Source: Curvibacter delicatus NBRC 14919 | GTDB taxonomy: Bacteria; Pseudomonadota; Gammaproteobacteria; Burkholderiales; Burkholderiaceae_C | Length of the DNA stretch: 64,000 bases | NCBI RefSeq assembly: GCF_001592265.1 | Contig: NZ_BCWP01000010.1 | Coordinates: 35,165 to 99,164, forward strand | Direction: 5' to 3' | In this document: positions 13,601 to 21,455 of the stretch, piece by piece | Numbering within the stretch: the first letter of the stretch is position 1 | Layout: each line of letters opens with the position of its first letter | Program-made: the position numbers and the translations under genes | The notes under the pieces: model-generated | Databases searched by the model: none | Told to the model about the DNA's origin: nothing | Seen by the model: the letters and a program-made list of their open reading frames with translations, nothing else

Positions 13601-13836
13601 TGCCGCTGTACGAGCTGAAAATCGACAAGAGCTTTGTGCAGGATACGCCCGACGACCCGAGTGACACCGCCATCGTGAAGTCGATTCTGTCGATGGCCAG
13701 ACACCTGAACCTGCGGGTGGTTGCCGAAGGCGTCGAGACCCGAGCACAAGCCGACTTTCTGATCGCCAACCGGTGCGATTGCCTGCAGGGTTACCTGCTG
13801 CAGCGGCCCAAGCCGATGGCGGACTGGATGGCCTAG
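10687..13836 (+). CDS. CHASE-PAS-PAS-GGDEF-EAL cyclic di-GMP turnover protein
   Basis: A 1049-residue inner-membrane sensor. TM1 is at about 21-39, a periplasmic CHASE domain fills about 45-320 (GIKGYFAGSAQIDRHEFFTY), and TM2 is at about 328-346. Two PAS domains follow (about 370-490 and 500-625; the second has GYSREEAIGRSPRFLQGPNT). GGDEF is intact at 705-709 with an RTDD inhibitory site five residues upstream. The EAL domain (about 805-1049) keeps ExLxR as ELLLR, the DDFGTGYSS loop, KIDKSFV and AEGVET, so both synthase and phosphodiesterase activity are plausible. ATG 10729 is an alternative start with a better GGGGA site. It could feed or drain the c-di-GMP pool read by PelD, but nothing shows this directly. 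Confidence 0.93.
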   Translation: MKTSPNHRRNGDIHMSTAGTSLGWSLLVSLLMLTITFWYWHDAKNETSAKRQHSFELEVERINRGIKDRLANYELVLRGIKGYFAGSAQIDRHEFFTYAQALQLSVSEPGLQGVALVLHVPGTQKERHIANTRARGFPEYRLRPDGERDVYAPIALIEPLSNDNRNVVGFDILTIPQAQEALHTSRDSGKVVLSRKLQLRQDVGKPDAPAAVVMYLPIYANGARLDTPEDRRKALLAWVDAPFRIPDLIAGLNIELGTDIGLSIFESAAGTPETLLFRSGQQDGGEASTQLRSRNALDVGGHRWQIEVATLPGFERRFDNVAHTQVALVGVLLSLLFGWVTWMLTTGKARAIALAREKTWELRGIRDDLESTLNAIPDLLVELGRDGRIHHYRSSRADLLSARPTSFLGRKLSDMLPAEAATIWMEAVQEAGAQGFSIGKQYLAPHPDGDKWFELSIARKDSRPADGERFIAIARDITERKHAEIDLKARDETLRLLEACLSRLNDVVIVTEAEPTREPGPRIVYVNDAFTRRTGYSREEAIGRSPRFLQGPNTARDACERIGAALKNWQPVREELVNYTKSGEEYWLEIDIVPVANDNGWYTHWVAVERDITERKQHEEHTYRLAYLDALTGLPNRLMLHDRMKQALASAQRTGKKGALLFVDLDNFKQINDARGHAVGDQLLIRIASHLNEIMRTDDTIARLGGDEFVMLVNDLGPDEETSSLAVMSIARKVHAALEAPHDIDGRRYACTGSIGITIFPKSNEGIDDLLREADTAMYRAKAAGRNRISFFQATMQGEVEARLAMEQDLKQALAAGQMELHVQSQFDNNFTEIGGELLLRWNHPSLGSISPFEFIAIAEESGLIIPLGDWVVRQACHMLVHMDTTGRKGTLSVNVSPRQFHQEDFVNRVRAILHETGAPVDRLVFEVTEGLFIQNWEETKRRMIELVDMGIRFSIDDFGTGYSSLAYLKKLPLYELKIDKSFVQDTPDDPSDTAIVKSILSMARHLNLRVVAEGVETRAQADFLIANRCDCLQGYLLQRPKPMADWMA

Positions 13837-13891
13837 CCGTCAGCCCGGCACCGCAACCGGCCCGCCTTGCGGCAGGCCGTTCACACCGCTC

Positions 13892-15754
13892 TTACTGCAG
13901 CTGCGCGCGCAGGTACCAGGCGAACACGGCCAGCAGCAGCACCGCCAGGATGGCGCCGTACCAGCCCCAGGGCGCTTTCTTCTCGGCGTAGGGGTCGGTC
14001 AGCGCACGTTCGGCGTTGGGCGGCAGCTGTGCCACTTGCGTCAGCGAGGTACCGAAAGGAATGTTGATGCGCGCGCGCGCATTGATGGCCCAGCCGTTGG
14101 CGTCCAGAATGGGCCCCAAGTTGCGGCTGCGCAGCTTGAACCAGGCCAGCAGCACCGCCGGGCCGGACACGATCAGCAACAGCCCGGCCAGCGCGAACGG
14201 AAGCTGCCACCACTTGAGGGCAAACAACCCGGCCAGCACCGAGGCCAGCGCCGTGCCCAACGCGCCCACCGCCAGCCCGATGGCGGCAAAGATGCCGGCG
14301 AACTTGCCAACGTCGAAGGGCGGCGGTGCCGCGGCCGGCGTGGCACCGGCTACCGCCTTCTTGCCGCCATCGACCACGGCCGCTGTCATCTTGTCTTCAG
14401 ACGCACGCGCCTTGTTGGCCGCCATCTTCTGCAGTTGCTCGGCCACGAAACGCGCCAGCCGCTTGTAAGGCGCCCAGAACGCCTGACGCAGGCTGATCGG
14501 GTGATCGACGATCTTGCTGATGGTGGCGTCCCAGTCGCGGCCCTGGCGGTCGTAGAACACGCCGTTGCGCCCCGCCATCAGCTGGTCCGAGTCGCCGGCG
14601 GTGAAGGCCGCCGCAATGCTCAGCTTCTCGCCGCCGCGCACGCAGTCCACATAAACCAGGCAGATGCGCGACAGCGTGGCCAGCGCCGCATGACGGCCGG
14701 CATCGTTGACGGCCACGCACAGCTCGGCGGAACGGCCGTCCAGGTACAGCGTGCCGACCTGGAAGGTGGCCTTGCCCTGCCGCGTATAGAAGTCGCGGAA
14801 GGCGACGAAATTGTTGGCCAGCGGCATCAGGTCGCGCACGTAGTGGGCCAGCTTTTCCAGCTGGCGCACGCCGTCACCCTCGGCTGCCGGGTCGGGCCTG
14901 GCGGTCAGCCAAGTTGCATAGGGCGCCAGCTTGTCCTTCAGGGCCAGCCAATCGGCTTCGCTCAACGTGTCGCGCTGGCCCAGCAAGGGCGTCACCGCTG
15001 CATCGCGCAAGGTGTTGATGCGTTCGGCCCAGGCCGGGTTCAGGCCGCTGGTGAGTGAGAGTTGCGCGCCGGCTTCCACCCGTGCCAGCGGCAGGGCGGC
15101 AATGTCCTGGGCATCGGCGGTGAGCGTGCTGCTGCCCAAAGACACCAGGGCTTCATCCGCAGCATTGAGCGCCGCACCGGCGCGTGTGTCGAACGCCGCC
15201 AGCCGGCAACGCACAAACCAGTCTTCCACTTTCTCGGTCACCGCCAGCAGCGCCGCATGCGCGGCCTCGGTGGCGTCGCCCAGCGGGCGGGCCTGCGCAC
15301 CGGCGGCCTCCCAGGCCTGGGTTGCGCGTTCGGCATAACGTGCCTGCGCGGCACGTGCGGCCTCCACCGTCACCAGCCCGTGGTTGCCGCCGATGTCGGC
15401 CAACAGCTCGCGCGCTGCCTGCGCAATCGCCAGCCCTTCGGCGTCATCGTCACGAATCGCTTCCAGCGGCACGCCGGGCAGTTGCTGCGCCAGCACCTCC
15501 ACATTCTTCAGGCGCTCCCCGGCCCACTGCACGGCGGCGAGCAGTTCCGGCGCGCGGATCTGGCCGTCACCATCGCTGTCCACCAGCGCCAGCGTGCGGG
15601 CATCGAACTCGATGCCCTTGACCGGGCATGACAGCGCCACCCAGAGCTTCTGGTCGAGCTGGTCAATGGCAAGGAGTTCTTCAGCGGTATCGAGCCGCAC
15701 CTGGTCGAAACCGCCGGCACGGAAGAAACGCCAGTGTTGGGGGGCTGTGCTCAT
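13892..15754 (-). CDS. Unknown membrane protein with one canonical EF-hand
   Basis: The 620-residue product belongs to no family I can name. A perfect 12-residue EF-hand loop is at 59-70 (DSDGDGQIRAPE: D59, D61, D63, G64, I66, E70) followed by a helix. The middle (about 100-440) is soluble, alpha-rich and charged. About residues 475-550 form two or three hydrophobic helices, and the last helix is at about 595-615. There is no N-terminal signal peptide, so the EF-hand half is probably cytoplasmic. It is a single-gene unit. Calcium binding is inferred from the loop alone. Confidence 0.75.
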   Translation of the reverse strand: MSTAPQHWRFFRAGGFDQVRLDTAEELLAIDQLDQKLWVALSCPVKGIEFDARTLALVDSDGDGQIRAPELLAAVQWAGERLKNVEVLAQQLPGVPLEAIRDDDAEGLAIAQAARELLADIGGNHGLVTVEAARAAQARYAERATQAWEAAGAQARPLGDATEAAHAALLAVTEKVEDWFVRCRLAAFDTRAGAALNAADEALVSLGSSTLTADAQDIAALPLARVEAGAQLSLTSGLNPAWAERINTLRDAAVTPLLGQRDTLSEADWLALKDKLAPYATWLTARPDPAAEGDGVRQLEKLAHYVRDLMPLANNFVAFRDFYTRQGKATFQVGTLYLDGRSAELCVAVNDAGRHAALATLSRICLVYVDCVRGGEKLSIAAAFTAGDSDQLMAGRNGVFYDRQGRDWDATISKIVDHPISLRQAFWAPYKRLARFVAEQLQKMAANKARASEDKMTAAVVDGGKKAVAGATPAAAPPPFDVGKFAGIFAAIGLAVGALGTALASVLAGLFALKWWQLPFALAGLLLIVSGPAVLLAWFKLRSRNLGPILDANGWAINARARINIPFGTSLTQVAQLPPNAERALTDPYAEKKAPWGWYGAILAVLLLAVFAWYLRAQLQ

Positions 15755-15863
15755 GGTGAGATGGCTCCTGGTTGTTTTGATTCAGATTCATCTTACCGCC
15801 GGCCCCGGCCTTTGCCAGCCGCGTTACGACCGGTCACCGGTGCGCCGACCACCGTCTGAGGAG

Positions 15864-16406
15864 TTACACGCCCGCCGGCAGCTTGGCGCGCATCGCCTGG
15901 CGGCGGTCCAGCTTGCGGCCGTCGGCAATGAAGGTGCCATCGCCCACGGCGTGCAGCATGCGCCGCTCCTTGCGCGCAGCGTCCACCCAGGCGGCCACGC
16001 CTTGCAAAATGACGATGCTGTGCTTCTTGTTGTAGTCGATCACCCGGCACTCGATGTTGGCCAGGCACTCCTTGATCAGCGGCGCCTTGACCTGGCTGGC
16101 CGGCAGCGGCGTGAGCTTGAACTTGGCGAACTTGTCGGTGTCGGTGCCCGAACAGGTGCCCACGCCCACCACCTTGTCCAGCAGGTCCACCGTGGGGATG
16201 GCAATCACACACTCCTTGGTCTTGCGCATGGCAGCAAAGGAATGGTTCCACGGCCCGGTGGTGATGGCAAACACCGGCGTGAAGTCCACCACCATGGTCC
16301 AGGAGATCGTCATGATGTTGCTCTGCAGGCCGTCATGCGTGGTGACGAGCACCACCGGGCCGGGCTCCAGCAAGGTGAAGGCTTTGTTAAGAGGGAGTTT
16401 TTTCAT
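15864..16406 (-). CDS. Flavin reductase-like (FMN-binding split barrel) protein
   Basis: A 180-residue cytoplasmic flavoprotein of the flavoredoxin / flavin-reductase-like family. The start MKKLPLNKAFTLLEPGPVVL follows a G-rich ribosome site; an upstream in-frame extension is not family-like. Typical stretches are PVVLVTTHDG, NIMTISWTMVVDFTPVF and KTKECVIAIPTVDLLDKVVG. Members bind FMN and reduce flavins, metals or disulfides; the substrate is not readable. It stands between the EF-hand gene and mrr with gaps above 100 bp, so it is probably monocistronic. Confidence 0.82.
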   Translation of the reverse strand: MKKLPLNKAFTLLEPGPVVLVTTHDGLQSNIMTISWTMVVDFTPVFAITTGPWNHSFAAMRKTKECVIAIPTVDLLDKVVGVGTCSGTDTDKFAKFKLTPLPASQVKAPLIKECLANIECRVIDYNKKHSIVILQGVAAWVDAARKERRMLHAVGDGTFIADGRKLDRRQAMRAKLPAGV

Positions 16407-16541
16407 GGGTGCCCCCGTCATCGATGTGACCAAATTTGCACTTGCCAGGTTGCCTGTCTGCGCTTTAGTGTCAAGCCATTCCTCTAACAGTAGGATGCGA
16501 GACCTGCTTCCATTGCGGCCTGATCCCATACTAGGGCAGCC

Positions 16542-17453
16542 TCAGCTGTCTTCAAAGTAATCGCTATCTACGCGTTTCACAACGTATGTTGCAGAAGGCG
16601 TCACACCAACATCAAAATCGATCATTAAGTTGGCAAGCCGGCCACCATCAATCAAGACCACCTTGGTGTCAATCCTCGATGCGTAATCAACAGCGTCAGC
16701 CGTATACGTTGAGGTTGTAATAAACACACCTTTTCTCGCACGCTGACCTTGAAGTGCACCAACAAATTTTTGTATTTCAGGCCTACCGACTGAGCCCTGC
16801 CAGCGCTTGGCTTGAAGATAGATAGTGTCGAGGCCCAGGCGGTCTTCTTTGATGATTCCATCTATTCCACCATCACCACTTTGACCGATTCGCTCACCAG
16901 CATCACGTCGAGACCCGCCGTATCCCATTTTTACAAGAAGCTCGACAACGAGTTGCTCAAAAAACGCTGGAGAGCACGCAAGAATTCTGGCCAATAACTC
17001 TTGCGCCAACTGCTCTCTTAAGCCTTGATATGCCACCTCGATTGACTCTTCAGGCGTCGTATCGCCCGGCACTGAAGTAGCCGAATCGTCTCGACCGACT
17101 CCAGAACGCGACAACTCCCGAAATTCAATGAACTCAGGGAACTGTTCAAGATACTTTCCGTCGATCCTCTCCGGATTAGTCTTTAGGACACTGATTCCAC
17201 GCTCGGTTATCTTAAAAACACCTCGCTTGGGTGCCTCAATCAAAGCCGCTTTCTTAAGGTACGTTCTTGCCCAACCAATTCGATTTCGAAACACACGCTG
17301 TTGTCCACTTGGAAGTAACTCGGCCAACTCCGTAGGCGAAAGCTGGAAGCGGGCGGCGAGATCTTCCTCTAACTGTCCCAAGGTATGTTCTTTTCCATCC
17401 GTCAGCGCTTTCAGAAAAGGAAGCATGCATGTCTGGTAGTCAGGAATGGCCAT
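16542..17453 (-). CDS. mrr: Mrr-type restriction endonuclease (type IV)
   Basis: A 303-residue modification-dependent nuclease. The N-terminal Mrr_N winged-helix region is at about 1-100 (IPDYQTCMLPFLKALTDGKE). The PD-(D/E)xK catalytic domain is at about 155-280 with GQSGDGGIDGII followed by IYLQAKRW, giving the D...QxK catalytic residues seen in Mrr. Family members cut DNA carrying methylated bases. ATG 17453 is preferred over the TTG 12 bp upstream because a GGAG site sits 6 bp before it. The gene is visibly AT-richer, with A/T-ending codons, than both neighbours. No partner methylase is adjacent. This points to horizontal gain. Confidence 0.93.
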   Translation of the reverse strand: MAIPDYQTCMLPFLKALTDGKEHTLGQLEEDLAARFQLSPTELAELLPSGQQRVFRNRIGWARTYLKKAALIEAPKRGVFKITERGISVLKTNPERIDGKYLEQFPEFIEFRELSRSGVGRDDSATSVPGDTTPEESIEVAYQGLREQLAQELLARILACSPAFFEQLVVELLVKMGYGGSRRDAGERIGQSGDGGIDGIIKEDRLGLDTIYLQAKRWQGSVGRPEIQKFVGALQGQRARKGVFITTSTYTADAVDYASRIDTKVVLIDGGRLANLMIDFDVGVTPSATYVVKRVDSDYFEDS

Positions 17454-17488
17454 GCGTTTCTCCAAATAGTCTTAGTAGGAATTGTCGG

Positions 17489-19435
17489 CTACCTGTTGAA
17501 AGACAACTGAACCACCTGATTCTGCAACCTCTCCAACTGCATTTCATCCGCTGTGATCGCTTCACCCACATTCAACCCCACCACATTAAATATCCCCCGT
17601 CGAAACGGCTTGGCCATCGCCGTCGGCTTGCCGCCTACCAGCTCGATGCGGCTGAAGTAGGAGCCCCACAGGTTGGTCAGCGCCATAGGCACCACCGGCA
17701 CGGGTTGCTGCTCCAGGATCTTCATGATGCCGCCCTTGAACTCTTGCAACGTGCCGTCTTGGGTGATACCGCCTTCGGGGAAGATGCCAAGCAGGTCGCC
17801 CTCTTTCAGCACCTTGACGGCAGCGGCAAAGGCCGCCTCGTAGGCGGCCGGGTCTTCGGCGCGCGGGGCGATGGGGATGGCCTTGGCCAGTTTGAACAGC
17901 CAGCCCAGCACCGGTACCTTGAAGATGCGGTGGTCCATGAGAAAGCGGATGGGGCGCGGGCTGGCAGCCTGCAGCAGCACGGCGTCGACAAAACTCACGT
18001 GGTTGCAGGCCAGGATGGCCGGGCCTTCTGAAGGAATGTGCTCGTCACCCCGCACCTTGAAGCGGTAGACGAAGTGGCTCAGCACCCAGGCCACGAAGCG
18101 CAGCAGGTACTCCGGCACCAGCAGGAAGATGTAGAGCGCCACCACCGCGTTCGCCAGGCCCCCCAGGAAAAAGATCTGTGGAATGGTGACGTCCATGGCC
18201 AAGAGCGCGCCCGCGATGAGCGAGCTGGCGATCATGAACAGCGCGTTGAGGATGTTGTTGGCGGCAATGATGCGCGCGCGGTGCGTGGCCGGGCTGCGCA
18301 GCTGGATCAGCGCGTACATGGGCACGCTGTAGAGGCCGGCAAACAGGCTGAGCAGCAGCAGATCGGCCATGACGCGCCAGTGCGCCGGCTGGGCCAGGAA
18401 GGCGGCCAGGCCCATCACCTCGCTTGCGGGCAGGCCACGGGAAGCAAAGTAGAGGTCGACGGCGAACACCGTCATGCCGATGGCGCCCAGCGGCACCAGG
18501 CCAATTTCCACATGGCGGCGACTGAGCAGCTCGCACATGAGCGAGCCGATGCCGATGCCGATGGAGAACACCACCAGCAGGGCCGAGGCCACGTGCGCGT
18601 CGCCGTGTAGCACCTCCTTGGCGAAGCTGGGGAACTGGCTCAGGAAGACGGCGCCAAAGAACCACATCCAGCTGATGCCCAAGAGCGAGCGGAACACCAC
18701 GATGTTGCCGTGGGCCAGCTTGAGATTGCGCCAGGTTTCGCTGAAGGGGTTCCAGTTGATTTTCAAACCCGGGTCGGTGGCCGGCACGAACGGAATGCGC
18801 GCGGCCACCACACGCCCGAGCACCGCCAGAACGACGCAGGCCAGCGCCACGTTCTGGTGGCCCACTTCCGGCATGGCGACGATGAGGCCACCCACCACGT
18901 TGCCGAGCAGGATGGCGACGAAGGTACCCATCTCCACCATGCCGTTACCCCCCGTCAACTCGCGTTCGTGCAGCACCTGCGGCAGGTAGGCGAACTTCAC
19001 CGGGCCGAACAGCGTGGAGTGCAGGCCCATCATGAAGGTGCACAGCAGCAGCGCCGGCACGTTGGCCATGATGAAGCCCCAAGCTGCCACGAGCATGATG
19101 GCGATCTCCATGTTCTTGACGAAACGGATCATGGCCGTCTTCTCGAACTTGTCGGTCAGCTGACCACTGGTGGCGGAAAACAGCACGAAGGGCAGGATGA
19201 ACAGTGCGCCAATCACCAGCCCGGCCATGGCGGGCGGCAGCCAGCCGATGCTGAGCTGGTAGGTCACCATGACGGTGAAAGCGAACTTGAACAGGTTGTC
19301 GTTGGCGGCGCCGCAGAACTGCGTCCAGAAAAACGGCGCGAAACGGCGCTGGCGCAGCAGGGCAAACTGGTTGGGGTGGGCGTCAGAGGCCGCGGCAGGG
19401 TGCTCGGGCGGCCAGGTGTCGTCAAAGTCGCGCAA
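17489..19435 (-). CDS. MFS transporter fused to PlsC-type acyltransferase
   Basis: The 648-residue protein has an N-terminal 12-helix MFS domain (about 25-420; starts QRRFAPFFWTQFCGAANDNL) and a C-terminal 1-acylglycerol-3-phosphate acyltransferase domain (about 440-648). The acyltransferase carries NHVSFVD (HxxxxD) and FPEGGIT. This resembles the LplT-Aas lysophospholipid flippase/acyltransferase arrangement but lacks the acyl-ACP ligase domain. Inference: it flips lysophospholipid inward and reacylates it at the inner membrane. It is monocistronic and divergent from the sqr promoter region. Confidence 0.9.
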   Translation of the reverse strand: MRDFDDTWPPEHPAAASDAHPNQFALLRQRRFAPFFWTQFCGAANDNLFKFAFTVMVTYQLSIGWLPPAMAGLVIGALFILPFVLFSATSGQLTDKFEKTAMIRFVKNMEIAIMLVAAWGFIMANVPALLLCTFMMGLHSTLFGPVKFAYLPQVLHERELTGGNGMVEMGTFVAILLGNVVGGLIVAMPEVGHQNVALACVVLAVLGRVVAARIPFVPATDPGLKINWNPFSETWRNLKLAHGNIVVFRSLLGISWMWFFGAVFLSQFPSFAKEVLHGDAHVASALLVVFSIGIGIGSLMCELLSRRHVEIGLVPLGAIGMTVFAVDLYFASRGLPASEVMGLAAFLAQPAHWRVMADLLLLSLFAGLYSVPMYALIQLRSPATHRARIIAANNILNALFMIASSLIAGALLAMDVTIPQIFFLGGLANAVVALYIFLLVPEYLLRFVAWVLSHFVYRFKVRGDEHIPSEGPAILACNHVSFVDAVLLQAASPRPIRFLMDHRIFKVPVLGWLFKLAKAIPIAPRAEDPAAYEAAFAAAVKVLKEGDLLGIFPEGGITQDGTLQEFKGGIMKILEQQPVPVVPMALTNLWGSYFSRIELVGGKPTAMAKPFRRGIFNVVGLNVGEAITADEMQLERLQNQVVQLSFNR

Positions 19436-19505
19436 GGCGTACTCCTCCTCTGTTGTTCTTGGTTCAGGCTGCTTGCGATTCTGCCCGAGGCCCTACAGGG
19501 CTTTG

Positions 19506-19616
19506 ATGACAGATCGCACCGACCAGAAACTTGCAGAAAAGGAGCGCGAGGGCTATACCTTGCTGCTGGCCATGCGCAGTTGGGAGTTCGAAGCCTTTGC
19601 CGCCTTGCGACGCTGA
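19506..19616 (+). CDS. Possible small ORF, 36 residues
   Basis: This ORF (MTDRTDQKLAEKEREGYTLL...) lies between the MFS-PlsC start and the FNR box of sqr. It is charged at the N-terminus and ends in Arg-Arg. The ribosome site is weak and no family is recognised. It may be chance; it is listed because it is the only small ORF with plausible composition in the 308-bp gap. Confidence 0.2.
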   Translation: MTDRTDQKLAEKEREGYTLLLAMRSWEFEAFAALRR

Positions 19617-19629
19617 GACCCGCCATGAC

Positions 19630-19643
19630 TTGATTTATATCAA
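19630..19643 (+). promoter_or_regulatory. FNR/Anr-type box of the sqr promoter
   Basis: TTGATTTATATCAA is a perfect match to the FNR-family consensus TTGAT-N4-ATCAA. A -10-like TATAAA lies at 19666-19671, placing transcription near 19678. The box centre (19636.5) is then exactly at -41.5, the spacing of class II FNR-activated promoters. A 10-bp CCCCCGGGGG palindrome (19654-19663) lies between box and -10. Confidence 0.8.
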
Positions 19644-19743
19644 TCCGAACGTACCCCCGGGGGCATATAAACCAGCCTGAAGTCCTACAAGGTGAACGAC
19701 CCGATGCAGGTTGTTCGTCATACACATTACAGGAGACAACTTC

Positions 19744-21018
19744 ATGGCCCACATCGTGATTCTTGGTGCAGGCCTCGGCGGTATGCCGATGGCTTATGAA
19801 ATGCGCGAACAAGCGCGCGCCGGTGACAAGGTCACCGTCATTTCCAACAACCCGAAATTCCATTTCGTGCCGTCCAACCCCTGGGTGGCGGTGAACTGGC
19901 GCACGCGCGACGACATCGAGCTGGACATCGCGCCCGCGCTGGCGAAAAAGAAGATCGACTTCATCGGTGTCGGCGCGAAGCGCGTGCACCCGGAGAAGAA
20001 CCAGATCGAACTCGAGGACGGCCGCAGCATCGACTACGACTTCCTCATCATCGCCACCGGGCCGAAGCTGGCTTTCGACGAGGTGGAAGGCCTGGGGCCC
20101 AAAGGCCACACGCAGTCGATCTGCCATGTGGAGCATGCGGTGGAGGCGGAGCAGCGCTGGCAGGAGTTCGTCAAGGACCCTGGCCCGGTGGTGGTGGGGG
20201 CGGTGCAAGGCGCCTCCTGCTACGGCCCGGCCTACGAGTTCGCCATGATCATGGACACCGACCTGCGCCGCCGCAAGATCCGCGACCGGGTGCCGATGAC
20301 CTTCGTCACCGCCGAGCCCTATGTGGGCCACCTCGGTCTGGGTGGCGTGGGCGACTCCAAGGGGCTGCTGGAATCGGTCATGCGCGAGCGCCACATCAAG
20401 TGGATCTGCAACGCCAAGACCACCAAGGTGGAAGCCGGCAAGATGTACGTGACCGAGCACAACGAGGACGGCACACCGAAGAAGGAGCACGTGCTGGACT
20501 TCAAATACTCGATGATGCTGCCGGCCTTCAAGGGCATTGATGCGGTGTTCGGCATCGAGGGCCTGACCAACCCGCGCGGTTTCATCCTGATCGACCCGCA
20601 CCAGCGCAACCCGAAGTACCCCAACATCTATTCGGTCGGCGTGAGCGTGGCGATTCCGCCGGTGGAAGTGACCCCGGTGCCCACCGGCGCACCGAAGACC
20701 GGCTACATGATCGAGTCCATGGTCACGGCCACAGCGCACAACATCCGCGAGGTGCTCGACAACAAGGCGCCCACGCACAAGGCCACCTGGAACGCGCTGT
20801 GCCTGGCCGACTTCGGCGACACCGGCGCCTGCTTTGTGGCGCTGCCGCAGATTCCGCCGCGCAACGTGAACTGGTTCTCGCAAGGCAAGTGGGTGCACCT
20901 GGCCAAGATCGCCTTCGAGAAGTACTTCATCCGCAAGATGAAGAGCGGTACCTCCGAACCGTTGTTCGAGAAGCTGGTGATGAACGCCCTGGGCATCATG
21001 AAGCTCAAGGACAAATAA
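19744..21018 (+). CDS. sqr: Sulfide:quinone oxidoreductase, type I
   Basis: A membrane-associated FAD enzyme that oxidises sulfide to sulfane sulfur or polysulfide and passes electrons to quinone. The 424-residue protein starts at ATG 19744 after an AGGAGA site. It begins with the dinucleotide fold VILGAGLGG. The three redox cysteines fall at Cys127 (SICHVEHA), Cys159 (GASCYGPAYEF) and Cys353 (ALCLADFGD), the positions I recall for Rhodobacter capsulatus SQR. PPVETTPVPTGAPKTG-like and WVHLAKIAFEKYFIRKMK blocks match the Acidithiobacillus enzyme. The FNR-type promoter suggests induction under low oxygen. The next gene (21038) begins 19 bp later. Confidence 0.95.
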   Translation: MAHIVILGAGLGGMPMAYEMREQARAGDKVTVISNNPKFHFVPSNPWVAVNWRTRDDIELDIAPALAKKKIDFIGVGAKRVHPEKNQIELEDGRSIDYDFLIIATGPKLAFDEVEGLGPKGHTQSICHVEHAVEAEQRWQEFVKDPGPVVVGAVQGASCYGPAYEFAMIMDTDLRRRKIRDRVPMTFVTAEPYVGHLGLGGVGDSKGLLESVMRERHIKWICNAKTTKVEAGKMYVTEHNEDGTPKKEHVLDFKYSMMLPAFKGIDAVFGIEGLTNPRGFILIDPHQRNPKYPNIYSVGVSVAIPPVEVTPVPTGAPKTGYMIESMVTATAHNIREVLDNKAPTHKATWNALCLADFGDTGACFVALPQIPPRNVNWFSQGKWVHLAKIAFEKYFIRKMKSGTSEPLFEKLVMNALGIMKLKDK

Positions 21019-21037
21019 GCGCTTGAGCGCGCGGCCC

Positions 21038-21448
21038 ATGGCCACTGAATACATCTTCTTCGACGCCGACCTGTGCGAGCGTTTCGTGCAGGCGGTTGCG
21101 GCCCGTGCGCTGAGCAGCCAGGTACGGGAAGATGCGATGGAGGGTTTCGTGGTCCAGCTTGGCGACGAAGCGACCGATGCCGTGCTGGAGGCGCTGGAAG
21201 CCGACTACGAAGCGCTGATGCACGAGCAGATGCTGCGCGCCGAAACACGGCCGGACTGGGTAAGCCACCAGGTGGCCGGGGTGCGCTTCACGCGTGCCGA
21301 TGGCAGCAGCGCGGTAGTACGGCTACCGGCTGCGGTGGCCCGCCCGCTGCTGGAGCGCTTCACGGCCGAAGAGGCGCACGACCTGGTGAGCGCCATTGCC
21401 CACAGCCTGGAGAATCCGGTCGACGGGCCGCTGTGCCACAAGGGTTGA
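21038..21448 (+). CDS. Small acidic protein co-transcribed with sqr, function unknown
   Basis: A 136-residue acidic soluble protein without signal peptide or membrane helix. It starts MATEYIFFDADLCERF and ends near a lone Cys (PLCHKG). I recognise no named family. ATG 21038 is preferred over an in-frame TTG at 21023. The 19-bp spacing from sqr makes a two-gene operon likely, so the protein may act with or downstream of the sulfide oxidase; that is inference from position only. Confidence 0.65.
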   Translation: MATEYIFFDADLCERFVQAVAARALSSQVREDAMEGFVVQLGDEATDAVLEALEADYEALMHEQMLRAETRPDWVSHQVAGVRFTRADGSSAVVRLPAAVARPLLERFTAEEAHDLVSAIAHSLENPVDGPLCHKG

Positions 21449-21455
21449 ATGCGGC

